DNA of 64,000 nucleotides, taken from NCBI RefSeq assembly GCF_042657185.1, contig NZ_JBHSNN010000049.1; one strand, 5' to 3'. Each line of letters begins with the position of its first letter. The first letter of the stretch is position 1. The stretch is from Ureibacillus thermophilus. GTDB lineage: Bacteria > Bacillota > Bacilli > Bacillales_A > Planococcaceae. Both the position numbers and the translations under genes were made by a program. This document shows, piece after piece, positions 45,997 to 53,681 of this stretch. A model generated the notes under the pieces. The model did not search any database. It had not been told where the DNA came from and saw only the letters and a list, made by a program, of their open reading frames with translations.

Positions 45997-46004
45997 TTAA
46001 AAAA

Positions 46005-46202
46005 ATGTTGATAGATTTTTATGAGATAAAAGTCTATAATGATAAACCGCATGAAGATGAAGAAGGGCTAAAACTATATAAGAACCACCATCTTCGGGGG
46101 AAGGATATAAATAATTATAAGATAAAAGGAAAATATACTTTTATGATTCTGGACCAACAATGGATTTATTTTTCTTATAAAAAAGGGGTACTTCACCAAT
46201 GA
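46005..46202 (+). CDS. Doubtful 65-codon frame in the menC leader
   Basis: Begins within 2-3 bp of the predicted transcription start, so it would be leaderless. Its stop overlaps the next start by 4 bp (ATGA). The product is Lys/Tyr-rich with no known motif. It could be a leader peptide, a gene remnant or chance. Confidence 0.25.
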   Translation: MLIDFYEIKVYNDKPHEDEEGLKLYKNHHLRGKDINNYKIKGKYTFMILDQQWIYFSYKKGVLHQ

Positions 46203-47308
46203 AAATTAATCAAGTGATTGTTCGATATTTAAAAATGCCTATGAAACATTCCTTCACGACAAGTTTCGGCACCATTCAAGATAAATCGTTTTTATTATTA
46301 GAAATTTTGACAGAAGAAGGCATCGTTGGATTTGGGGAATGTGTTGCTTTTGAGGCGCCATGGTATACAGAAGAAACGGTTAAAACTTGTTGGCATATGT
46401 TAGAAGATTTCCTGATTCCGATTCTTTCGCAAAAGGAAATCCATCATCCCAATGATGCGAGCAAATGGTTTTCAGGCATCCGCCGAAACAATATGGCCAA
46501 AGCAGCAATTGAAGGAGCCCTTTGGGACATTTATGCACAAAAAATGAATCAACCACTGGCCAAAGTTCTTGGAGGAAATAAAGAAGAAATTGATGTGGGC
46601 ATTAGCCTTGGCATTCAACCCACGATTGAAAAACAAATTGAAGTAGTAGGGAAATATATTGAAGAAGGATATAAACGAATCAAAGTAAAAATTAAACCAG
46701 ACTGGGATGTGGAAGTCATCCGTAAACTGCGGGAGGCCTTCCCCAAGGTGCCAATGATGGCCGATGCTAATTCTGCATATACGTTAAAGGATTTAAATAT
46801 ATTAAAACAGTTAGACGAGTTTGACTTAATGATGATTGAACAACCATTAGCCTACGATGATATTGTTGACCATTCCATCCTGCAAAAACAATTGAAAACG
46901 CCAATCTGTTTAGATGAAAGCATTCTATCGTTGGAAGATGCGCGGAAAGCAATTGAACTGGAAAGCTGCGGCGTCATCAATATCAAAATTGGACGAGTGG
47001 GGGGGATTTCAGAAGCAATCAAAATTCATGACTATTGTGAATCAAAAGGCATACCCGTTTGGTGCGGCGGAATGCTTGAAGCTGGCATAGGACGTGCCCA
47101 CAATATTGCTTTGACCGCGCTATCCAATTTTGAGCTGCCTGGAGATACGGCAGGGTCGAACCATTATTTTGAAGAAGATATTATTCATCCGGAAGTCGTT
47201 GTTACAAATGGAACAATTCAAGTGCCGCAAACTGCTGGCATAGGATATGAACCAAATCGAAAAGCGATTGAAAAATACACAATCTCCTCAAAAACCTATC
47301 TTATATGA
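46199..47308 (+). CDS. menC: o-Succinylbenzoate synthase / N-succinylamino-acid racemase (MenC/NSAR)
   Basis: Enolase-superfamily enzyme of 369 residues. The catalytic KxK pair lies in KRIKVKIKP (about residue 165). Metal ligands lie in MADANSAY, MIEQPLA and CLDES, and the second lysine in NIKIGRVGG. GMLEAGIGR is characteristic of the MenC2/NSAR group. These enzymes make o-succinylbenzoate for menaquinone, racemise N-succinylamino acids, or both. No men genes are nearby, so either role is possible. AAAGGGG is 9 bp before ATG. A YkvI-type transporter gene follows closely. Confidence 0.82.
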   Translation: MKINQVIVRYLKMPMKHSFTTSFGTIQDKSFLLLEILTEEGIVGFGECVAFEAPWYTEETVKTCWHMLEDFLIPILSQKEIHHPNDASKWFSGIRRNNMAKAAIEGALWDIYAQKMNQPLAKVLGGNKEEIDVGISLGIQPTIEKQIEVVGKYIEEGYKRIKVKIKPDWDVEVIRKLREAFPKVPMMADANSAYTLKDLNILKQLDEFDLMMIEQPLAYDDIVDHSILQKQLKTPICLDESILSLEDARKAIELESCGVINIKIGRVGGISEAIKIHDYCESKGIPVWCGGMLEAGIGRAHNIALTALSNFELPGDTAGSNHYFEEDIIHPEVVVTNGTIQVPQTAGIGYEPNRKAIEKYTISSKTYLI

Positions 47309-47345
47309 GTATCTTGATGTTTTGATTTGAGAAATGGGGGAAATG

Positions 47346-48392
47346 GTGAGGAATAGTTTAAAAATAGGGGGAGCCTTTGTCGGATTAACCGTTGGAGGAG
47401 GTTTTGCATCTGGACAAGAGATTATGCACTTTTTCCTCTCCTATGGTTGGCATGGACTTTTCGGGGTCGTCGTTGCAAGCATCCTTTTTGCCTTTTTAGG
47501 AACTAATATTGCGACTTTAGGTTATTCTTTAAAAACAACTTCTCATAAAGAAGTGGTGCTTTTTATTGCAGGGCCAACCATTGGCGCTGTCATCGATTGC
47601 CTCATTACAGTGTTTGCTTTTTGCATTACTGTTGCGATGTTTGCAGGGGCCGCCAGTGCATTGGAAGTGTTTTTTGGTATAAACGGCATTATTGGTAGGC
47701 TTTTGATGATGGGTCTGACCATTGTAACTTTGATGCTCAATGTGGAAAAAATTATGGCTGTACTTGCTTTCGCCGTGCCTTTTTTAATCCTCATTATTGT
47801 TGGCATTGCCATGTTCTCAGTTTCGGCAATGGATGGAAATATCACAGAATATGCAAAAGCGGCAGAACTATCAGCCAATGGACATTGGTGGATGGGGGCT
47901 ATTTTATATGTTTCTTATAATTTGGGGGTCGGTCTACCGATGCTAGCGGTCATGGGCAGCACGGCAAAAAGCAAACAAGAAGCCGGATTGGGCGGTGTTA
48001 TTGGAGGACTGCTTCTTGGCGGACTAATCTTTTTAGTTTATATCAGTTTGTTTTTAAATTTAAATGTCATTCTAGGAAAACCGATGCCTACATTAATCAT
48101 TGCCATGAATATCCATCCTATTGCAGGGATGGTGATGGCAGTTGCTTTAATTGCGATGATTTATAGCACATCGGTGGGAGTGCTCTATTCTTTTGTAGTT
48201 CGTTTTGTTTCACCAAAGTCTAAAATCTATAAACCCTTTGCCATATTATCTGCCCTCACTGCCTTTTTTGCAAGTTTCATCGGGTTTACGACAATTGTAG
48301 GGACGGTATATGCCATAATGGGTTATTTAGGAATTGTTATCATGACGGTTATTTTATGGACATGGTTGAAAAGAAAACGGGATGTTGCCTGA
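47346..48392 (+). CDS. YkvI-family membrane protein (putative transporter)
   Basis: About 348 residues with ten or so helices. The opening KIGGAFVGLTVGGGFASGQE holds the unwound first helix typical of LeuT-fold transporters, and this family is annotated as YkvI. Function unknown. GTG 47346 lies 5 bp after GGGGG; in-frame ATGs at 47334 and 47343 fit less well. 37 bp behind the MenC/NSAR gene, so co-transcription and transport of an amino-acid derivative are plausible. Confidence 0.8.
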   Translation: MRNSLKIGGAFVGLTVGGGFASGQEIMHFFLSYGWHGLFGVVVASILFAFLGTNIATLGYSLKTTSHKEVVLFIAGPTIGAVIDCLITVFAFCITVAMFAGAASALEVFFGINGIIGRLLMMGLTIVTLMLNVEKIMAVLAFAVPFLILIIVGIAMFSVSAMDGNITEYAKAAELSANGHWWMGAILYVSYNLGVGLPMLAVMGSTAKSKQEAGLGGVIGGLLLGGLIFLVYISLFLNLNVILGKPMPTLIIAMNIHPIAGMVMAVALIAMIYSTSVGVLYSFVVRFVSPKSKIYKPFAILSALTAFFASFIGFTTIVGTVYAIMGYLGIVIMTVILWTWLKRKRDVA

Positions 48393-48422
48393 TAAGTCTG
48401 CCATTTTTGGTATGCTCCAAAG

Positions 48423-48451
48423 AACCAATTCGTAGCTTTTTACATAACATA
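48423..48451 (+). promoter_or_regulatory. Sigma-K-like promoter
   Basis: AACC (48423-48426) and CATAACATA (48443-48451) are 16 bp apart, matching the sigma-K pattern mACm-N16-CATAnnnTA of late mother-cell genes. It lies about 30 bp before the FG-GAP gene start. Confidence 0.6.
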
Positions 48452-48481
48452 AGTAATAGTACTTTTTATAGGAGGAGCATA

Positions 48482-49237
48482 ATGTTTCCATATTGGCAAC
48501 ATCAATGGGCAAACGGCATGGCGTATCCTGCCTCCCAGTCAAATGGTCCCTTTATTGCAGCTTATCAATTGAGCGATGTTACAGGTGATGGAGTAGTGGA
48601 TGGGGTTTTCCTCATTGCAACAAAACTGGATGATAGCCCTTATTTAACCAATATGAGCCTTGTTGTGCAAAACGGACTCACCCATGAAATATCCGTCTAT
48701 CATTTAAAGGATGCAGCAGGATACAATCCAACCATTTGGACGGGGGATTTAACAGGTGATCGGGTGGATGATATTCTTGTGACTGTTCAATCGGGAGGAA
48801 GCGGTGCAATTGTATATGCTTATGTTTTTTCTTTTATAAGCGGCAAGTTAGGGAAAATTTTTGATGGAATAAAGTTTCATGAAGAACGGCAATATAAGGT
48901 GAAATACGAAGACCACGCGGAAGTAGCGGTGACAAGTAGAAATCCAAATGTACGCTATTTGTTGAATATTCGTTATAAAGGAAAAGAGTATTTGGATGAA
49001 ATCTATGATCCAATGGGTAAATTAAAAGAATCAATTGAAGGCTGGGTAGATCCGATTAGCGGCATTTATCCAATTGATTTAACAGGCAATGGAACATATT
49101 CGCTATTGACGATGGAGCAGATTGCCGGCAGATATCATGCAGATAGTTTAGGATATGTGGAGAATGTTTTAAGTTGGAATGGACGTCAGTTTGAATCAGT
49201 TAGACAAAATGTTGCCATTGATGGAGCAAGTTTTTAA
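48482..49237 (+). CDS. FG-GAP/VCBS-like repeat protein, possible spore-coat component
   Basis: The protein has 251 residues, with no signal peptide. Three segments have the calcium-loop look of FG-GAP repeats: LSDVTGDGVVDGVFL, WTGDLTGDRVDDILV and PIDLTGNGTYSLLT. The start MFPYWQHQWANG lies 7 bp after AGGAGG. With a sigma-K-like promoter upstream, a spore-coat role (compare B. subtilis YybI, which I cannot confirm) is likely. It follows the YkvI gene but appears to have its own promoter. Confidence 0.72.
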   Translation: MFPYWQHQWANGMAYPASQSNGPFIAAYQLSDVTGDGVVDGVFLIATKLDDSPYLTNMSLVVQNGLTHEISVYHLKDAAGYNPTIWTGDLTGDRVDDILVTVQSGGSGAIVYAYVFSFISGKLGKIFDGIKFHEERQYKVKYEDHAEVAVTSRNPNVRYLLNIRYKGKEYLDEIYDPMGKLKESIEGWVDPISGIYPIDLTGNGTYSLLTMEQIAGRYHADSLGYVENVLSWNGRQFESVRQNVAIDGASF

Positions 49238-49292
49238 ATCTTTTTTCAATAAATGAGTTAATATAGTTTTAGAATATAGTCAACTGTCAATA

Positions 49293-49475
49293 TGGGCTGT
49301 CCAGAAAGTCTTAAGCTTTCAGGACAGCCCCATTTCTAATGGTAAAATTCTTTTAAAAATCTTTGCTCCTGCGGTGGTCGCATTCAACGCGCCTCCTCGT
49401 CGCAATTTATCTGCGGAAAAACTCTAGCTAAAGCCGCAAAGGGGGCGTCTAAAGACAATTTGAGACACCTCTTTT
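49293..49475 (+). repeat. Dispersed repeat family B, copy 2
   Basis: About 183 bp, starting GGGCTGTCCAGAAAGTC with a pairing GACTTTCTGGACAGCC-like opening hairpin (AAGTCTTAAGCTTTC, GGACAGCCC). It shares CGCGCCTCCTCGTCGC and GCCGCAAAGGGGGCGTCT with the other copies. The closing hairpin is degenerate. It lies 55 bp behind the FG-GAP gene, same orientation. Confidence 0.82.
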
Positions 49476-49566
49476 TTGATAAACGATGCGGTCTGGAAGT
49501 ATAGTATATTTTACAATAGTTTTAGCATAGGGATTTCTTGAAAATAATCAAACAGGAAGTGGCGAG

Positions 49567-50226
49567 ATGGAACAATTAAAAAGTTATAAGGAACTATTCC
49601 CGTTTTTTGAGGAGATATCCGTAAATGAATTAAACATCCATTATGTGAAGAAGAAGTTTCGCAAGGGTGAAACGATTTTCAATGAGGGAGACAGTTGTGC
49701 AGGAGTTCCTTTTGTAGCAAAGGGATGCATACGGGTTTCAAAAATAGGGAAAAACGGGAAGGAAATGAGCGTTTATCGGATACATGCGGGAGAAACGTGT
49801 ATCTTAACAATAACAAGTATTTTTTCCAATGAACCTTATCCATTAACAGCTATTGTTGAAGAAGATGCTGAAGCCATTATCATTCCCAATGAAGATTTTA
49901 AATTATTTATGGATACGAGCCGGAATTTTCAAGAATATATTTATAAAATAATTAGCCATCGTTTTTTAGAAGTAATTCAAGTAATAGATGAAGTAATTTT
50001 TCAAAGCATTGATGAAAGATTGATAAAGTTACTTTTAAAATATACAAAAAATGACGGGAATCGGATTGAAATGACCCATAACAAAATTGCTGTGGAAATT
50101 GGTACAGCCAGAGAAGTAGTCAGCCGCTTATTAAAAGACATGGAGAAAAAAGGCTGGATTCGATTGGCAAGGGGAAAAATATTTGTTATCAAAAGAGATG
50201 AGTTGGAACAGTTTATAAAAGAATAG
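49567..50226 (+). CDS. Crp/Fnr-family regulator
   Basis: The protein has 219 residues. A cyclic-nucleotide-type beta-roll fills residues 10-120 (FRKGETIFNEGDSCAGVPFV), then a long dimer helix, and a C-terminal winged helix with MTHNKIAVEIGTAREVVSRL, the typical Crp/Fnr HTH. Cysteines at about 44, 53 and 80 do not form the FNR cluster pattern, so the signal is unknown. It precedes a DUF2892 gene, a common pairing, and probably controls it. Confidence 0.87.
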   Translation: MEQLKSYKELFPFFEEISVNELNIHYVKKKFRKGETIFNEGDSCAGVPFVAKGCIRVSKIGKNGKEMSVYRIHAGETCILTITSIFSNEPYPLTAIVEEDAEAIIIPNEDFKLFMDTSRNFQEYIYKIISHRFLEVIQVIDEVIFQSIDERLIKLLLKYTKNDGNRIEMTHNKIAVEIGTAREVVSRLLKDMEKKGWIRLARGKIFVIKRDELEQFIKE

Positions 50227-50244
50227 TAGAAATTTTGTGAAACG

Positions 50245-50257
50245 GTGATTTTATCAC
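50245..50257. promoter_or_regulatory. Candidate Crp/Fnr operator
   Basis: Perfect palindrome GTGAT-TTT-ATCAC between the regulator and the DUF2892 gene. The half-sites resemble Crp/Fnr half-sites, but the spacer is shorter than in the classic TGTGA-N6-TCACA. Confidence 0.4.
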
Positions 50258-50314
50258 AGATTCATTTCCCTACCTTATTTACAATCAATAAAAAGGGAAT
50301 AAGGGGGTTATCTT

Positions 50315-50509
50315 ATGAGTGCCAATGTTGGTACGGTTGATCGGGTTATCCGTATCGTTCTAGGTCTTGCTATCCTATCGCTGCTTTTTATATTGGAAGG
50401 AAATCTTAAATATCTTGGGCTCATCGGGTTGATTCCATTCATTACTGGTCTTGTGAAGTTTTGTCCACTGTATTCTCTATTTAAAATTAATACTTGTCAA
50501 AGGAAATGA
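50315..50509 (+). CDS. DUF2892 small membrane protein
   Basis: The protein has 64 residues with two transmembrane helices. NVGTVDRVIRIVLGLAIL opens the protein and GLVKFCPLYSLFKINTC ends it, both hallmarks of DUF2892 (YgaP-like membrane part). Often linked to sulfur or redox stress genes. Behind AAGGGGG. A terminator follows at once. Confidence 0.87.
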   Translation: MSANVGTVDRVIRIVLGLAILSLLFILEGNLKYLGLIGLIPFITGLVKFCPLYSLFKINTCQRK

Positions 50510-50540
50510 AAAAAGTGGCTTTTTGGGCCACTTTTTTATT
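50510..50540. terminator. Shared convergent terminator
   Basis: AAAAAGTGGC/GCCACTTTTT hairpin with T-run, between the DUF2892 gene and the kinase gene. Confidence 0.88.
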
Positions 50541-51311
50541 TTATACATTTGGGATCGAGAATAGAGCCTCTTCTGCACTAGAGAAGGGGGCTTGAATTAA
50601 AAGTAAACGTTCAATATAGTTTTTTACTTCTGAAGGCAATTGCAATTCTTCCTGCCAGCATTTTTCTTTTCTTTCGCTTGGCGTATAGGAGGAATAGAGC
50701 AAAAAGAGCAGGAAATGGCCAAGAAAATAAAGGTCGCTGCAGTGGTTTTCTGCCTTCTTTGGATTTTTGACTTTTTCAATATTTTCTTGTGGATTTATAT
50801 ATGTAGCTAACCCAAAATCAATGATGGAAAGTTTGCCTTGATGAATTAGGACGTTTGGAATTCTTAAATCACGATGTACGATGCCCTTTTGATGAATTTG
50901 GATGACCATCTTTAGAAGCATTTTAAAAATATGGATGGATTCAGGCAGGGAATAAACATTGCCTTCTTCAAAAATGCTTTGTTCAAAAGTGCGCCCTTCC
51001 ATATAATCCATCACAAAATAGGGGATATTTTCAATTTCACCCGATGCTATGACGGAAGGAACAAAGGATAAACGGATTTCTTTCAGGATTTGAATCTCCT
51101 TTTCAAATCGCTGACGCACCTTTTTAGAATTGTGATGCTTGGATTTCAGCCGTTTGAGGACATATTTTTTTCCGGTTTGCTCTTCTTTTAATAAATAGAC
51201 GATGCCATAAGCGCCAAAACCAAGTACCTTTAAGAACGTAAAATTTGTCTGTTCATCAATATACTGTTTGAATAATTGATGGTACTTGTTTTCGAGGTAA
51301 TCCCGTATCAT
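50541..51311 (-). CDS. Hanks-type serine/threonine protein kinase
   Basis: Soluble kinase of 256 residues. Glycine loop LGFGAYGIVYLL, ATP lysine in KYVLKRLKS, alpha-C glutamate in RFEKEIQILKEI, catalytic loop HRDLRIPNVLI and metal site DFGLA. The catalytic loop has HRDLRxxN where most Ser/Thr kinases have HRDLKxxN; the second basic residue is conservatively replaced. The chain ends soon after the C-lobe and has no membrane or PASTA region, so it is not PrkC. Its ATG lies 3 bp after the stop of a 59-residue ORF, with no ribosome site of its own, so translation is probably coupled. Confidence 0.85.
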   Translation of the reverse strand: MIRDYLENKYHQLFKQYIDEQTNFTFLKVLGFGAYGIVYLLKEEQTGKKYVLKRLKSKHHNSKKVRQRFEKEIQILKEIRLSFVPSVIASGEIENIPYFVMDYMEGRTFEQSIFEEGNVYSLPESIHIFKMLLKMVIQIHQKGIVHRDLRIPNVLIHQGKLSIIDFGLATYINPQENIEKVKNPKKAENHCSDLYFLGHFLLFLLYSSYTPSERKEKCWQEELQLPSEVKNYIERLLLIQAPFSSAEEALFSIPNV

Positions 51312-51314
51312 CGT

Positions 51315-51494
51315 TTAACTACTGAAGAAACTTTTTGAACTGAAGAAGCTGCCGGAGCGGAAAAAAACACTGCTTTTATGTCCCCGTTTGTAATAATGGT
51401 GGCCGTAATAATTATGTTTATTTGTGTATTTTCTATAGCCGGAAGAGGAATGGCGGCTTCCACCAAGGAAGGATTTAATAATTTTGTCGATCAA
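51315..51494 (-). CDS. Small basic Ser/Tyr/His-rich protein coupled to the kinase
   Basis: The protein has 59 residues, TTG start 8 bp after GGAGG. It begins MIDKIIKSFLGGSRHSSSG, has a middle rich in Tyr, His, Lys and Asn, and a Ser/Phe tail. I count 14 Ser, 6 Tyr, 7 Phe, 5 His and 11 Lys/Arg against one acidic residue. Composition recalls basic spore-coat or nucleic-acid-binding proteins. It is immediately upstream of the kinase gene and shares its ribosome entry. I infer that it may be the kinase's substrate or anchor. No family recognised. Confidence 0.7.
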   Translation of the reverse strand: MIDKIIKSFLGGSRHSSSGYRKYTNKHNYYGHHYYKRGHKSSVFFRSGSFFSSKSFFSS

Positions 51495-51772
51495 TCAAAC
51501 TTCCTCCTTTTCGATAACCTTTATAAATATGTACGAATAATTTACAAATAAGTTTCAAAAGAAGAAAAGTTATTTATTTATTAGAAGATTCATGTTAGGA
51601 TTAAAATAATCCAAAATATCTAAATTTAGTCAAAAATGAAAAAGCATAAAAAAATTTTGAAACTATTTCTAAAGACATTCGTAAAGAAATAGTGGGCTGC
51701 ATAAATTTAGTAGAGCATCTATTCTATTAATCTTTCGTTGGCCCTTATTTAATTTTAGAAGGAGGAAAAAAG

Positions 51773-53380
51773 ATGAAGAAATCTAGACTTTTCCCTATTT
51801 TGTTAGCGCTAGTTTTATTGTTAGTGCTACCATTTGGAAGTGCTGGCGCAGCAGGTTTTAAAGATGTAGACAGCAACTATTGGGCAGCTAATGAAATTAA
51901 TCGCTTAGCAGAAAAAGGTATTCTTGCTGGTTATGAAGACAATACATTCAAACCGGAAAATCATGTTACACGTGCACAAACGGCCATTATTTTATCAAGA
52001 TTATTAAATCTTGATACAAGCAAGGAATCAAGCATCGAATATAAAGATGTTTCAAAAGATTTCTATGCATATGGCGCAATTGCTGCTGTAACAAATGCAG
52101 GCATTATGAAAGGGTCAAACAGAGAATTTAGACCAGATGCTAATCTTACTCGCGCTCAAATGGCTATTGTTATAGCTAATGCTTTCAATTTAAAAGGGGA
52201 TGGCACAACATCCTTTACTGATGTTCCAAAAGATTTCTATGCTTATGAAGCAATTGATGCTCTACGTACAAATGGCATTACAACAGGAAGCAATAATGCA
52301 TTCAATCCAGACGATTCTATTACGCGTGCTCAATTTGCAGTATTTTTATCAAGAATTTTGGACAACCAATCTAAAAATGAAGTTGATCCACTTGTAGAAG
52401 AATTAAAACAAATTTATAACAATGAATCGAATTTAGATTCTTATGATTTTGAAGGAACAATGAATTTTGGCATTGAATTCCCTGTTTTTGAAGGAATGAC
52501 AGAAGAAGATGCTGCAATCTTTGATATGTTCAAAGATATCAGCGCTGATTTTAAAGGTGTTTATCAAAAAGATCCATTAATGCTTGAAATGGTTATGACA
52601 ATGAAAATAAATGGCATGACAATGGAAATGCCAGCAATTATGACTGCTGATAAAATGTATATCCAATTGCCTGAAGTTCCAGGAGAAGAAACTCCAGACG
52701 AATTGAAAGGCAAATTTTTGGAAATGGATTTCAATGAATTGGCAGGATTATCTGGACAACCTGTACCAGATTTTGATCTTGAACTAAATCAAAAATTAAA
52801 TGCGGCATTGTATGATATCTACTTCAAACATTTTGGTTCAGACTACTATAAACAAGTACCTAAAAATTCCGTTTCAGTGCCAAGCAATTATGAAGTAGCA
52901 AAAGTTTATAAATTTGAAGTAACAAATGCTGAATTAACACCATTCATTCAAAAATTAGTGTATAATTTCTTGCCAGAATTCTTTGCATTATTGGAAAATC
53001 CCGAATATGCAAAAGCTCTTGGCATTACTGCTGATGATGTAAAAGCAGTAAAAGAATTATTAAATGATCCACAATTAAAAGCATTTATCGAAAATATCGG
53101 CAACTTTGTGACATTAAATAACTTCAAAGAATACATTGCTGTACATCCAGACAAATATATTAGCTACGATGTATTTGACTTCAATGCAAAAGTAGCGATG
53201 GAAGGCCAAACTTTCGGCTTCAAAATGAATTATAAAATGGGTAAATCCAATGTGAATGAAACTCCAAACTTCACAATTGGCATCCCTAGTGAAGAAAATA
53301 TTATTAAATTTGAAGAATTGTATAATCTAGAAGATTTTGATATCGAAGGAGATATTGTTGAAGAAGAGGCTTCAAAATAA
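51773..53380 (+). CDS. S-layer-homology (SLH) domain protein
   Basis: The protein has 535 residues. Signal peptide at residues 1-27 with an AGA-A cleavage region. Three SLH domains follow (about 29-75, 85-135 and 145-190): FKDVDSNYWAANEINRLAEK, then YKDVSKDFYAYGAI and FTDVPKDFYAYEAI, each with a TRAQ motif. These bind pyruvylated cell-wall polymer. The C-terminal ~330 residues are acidic, with beta-rich text of the DUF6612/lipoprotein-like kind (MTMKINGMTMEMP), perhaps lipid-binding. AGAAGGAGG precedes the ATG. It ends before a clear terminator. Confidence 0.88.
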   Translation: MKKSRLFPILLALVLLLVLPFGSAGAAGFKDVDSNYWAANEINRLAEKGILAGYEDNTFKPENHVTRAQTAIILSRLLNLDTSKESSIEYKDVSKDFYAYGAIAAVTNAGIMKGSNREFRPDANLTRAQMAIVIANAFNLKGDGTTSFTDVPKDFYAYEAIDALRTNGITTGSNNAFNPDDSITRAQFAVFLSRILDNQSKNEVDPLVEELKQIYNNESNLDSYDFEGTMNFGIEFPVFEGMTEEDAAIFDMFKDISADFKGVYQKDPLMLEMVMTMKINGMTMEMPAIMTADKMYIQLPEVPGEETPDELKGKFLEMDFNELAGLSGQPVPDFDLELNQKLNAALYDIYFKHFGSDYYKQVPKNSVSVPSNYEVAKVYKFEVTNAELTPFIQKLVYNFLPEFFALLENPEYAKALGITADDVKAVKELLNDPQLKAFIENIGNFVTLNNFKEYIAVHPDKYISYDVFDFNAKVAMEGQTFGFKMNYKMGKSNVNETPNFTIGIPSEENIIKFEELYNLEDFDIEGDIVEEEASK

Positions 53381-53388
53381 TTCAATGG

Positions 53389-53425
53389 TTGCACAGGGCG
53401 TTAAGTAGCTCTGTGCAATTTTTTT
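53389..53425 (+). terminator. Terminator behind the SLH gene
   Basis: TTGCACAG/CTGTGCAA stem and seven T. Confidence 0.88.
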
Positions 53426-53448
53426 GATGAATTTTTATCAGAATGTAT

Positions 53449-53477
53449 TTGGTAATATACTATTTTTTTGATATAAT
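53449..53477 (+). promoter_or_regulatory. Sigma-A-type promoter of the Gly/Pro-repeat gene
   Basis: TTGGTA (53449-53454) and TATAAT (53472-53477) with a 17-bp spacer. The start would give a leader of nearly 200 nt before ATG 53682; I see no gene in it. Confidence 0.6.
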
Positions 53478-53681
53478 ACAAATTAAACAAATCTATTAAC
53501 TTGGTGAAATAATATTTAAATGAAACCGGATGATTGAAAGCGTATTCATAGTTAGTGAAAAAACGCTAAAATCGCTATTAGGAAAGGATACATGAAATTT
53601 TCCCCGAGCTATATAGATGCCTATCGGGTGAAATCGTTGCTGCATACATTGAAATGAACGCCATGAAGAAGGGGGAAAACA

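Larger units (their letters stand above)
45407..46004. other. Decayed or non-coding region
   Basis: About 600 bp without a convincing full gene. It holds a reverse-strand terminator (45527-45552), a 46-codon frame (45536-45676), and scraps such as the forward reading FRFYEANTGSF followed by LERIRRLYLRIFTM, which looks like a truncated coding stretch. I read it as debris of a lost gene or mobile element. No terminal repeats were found. Confidence 0.4.
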
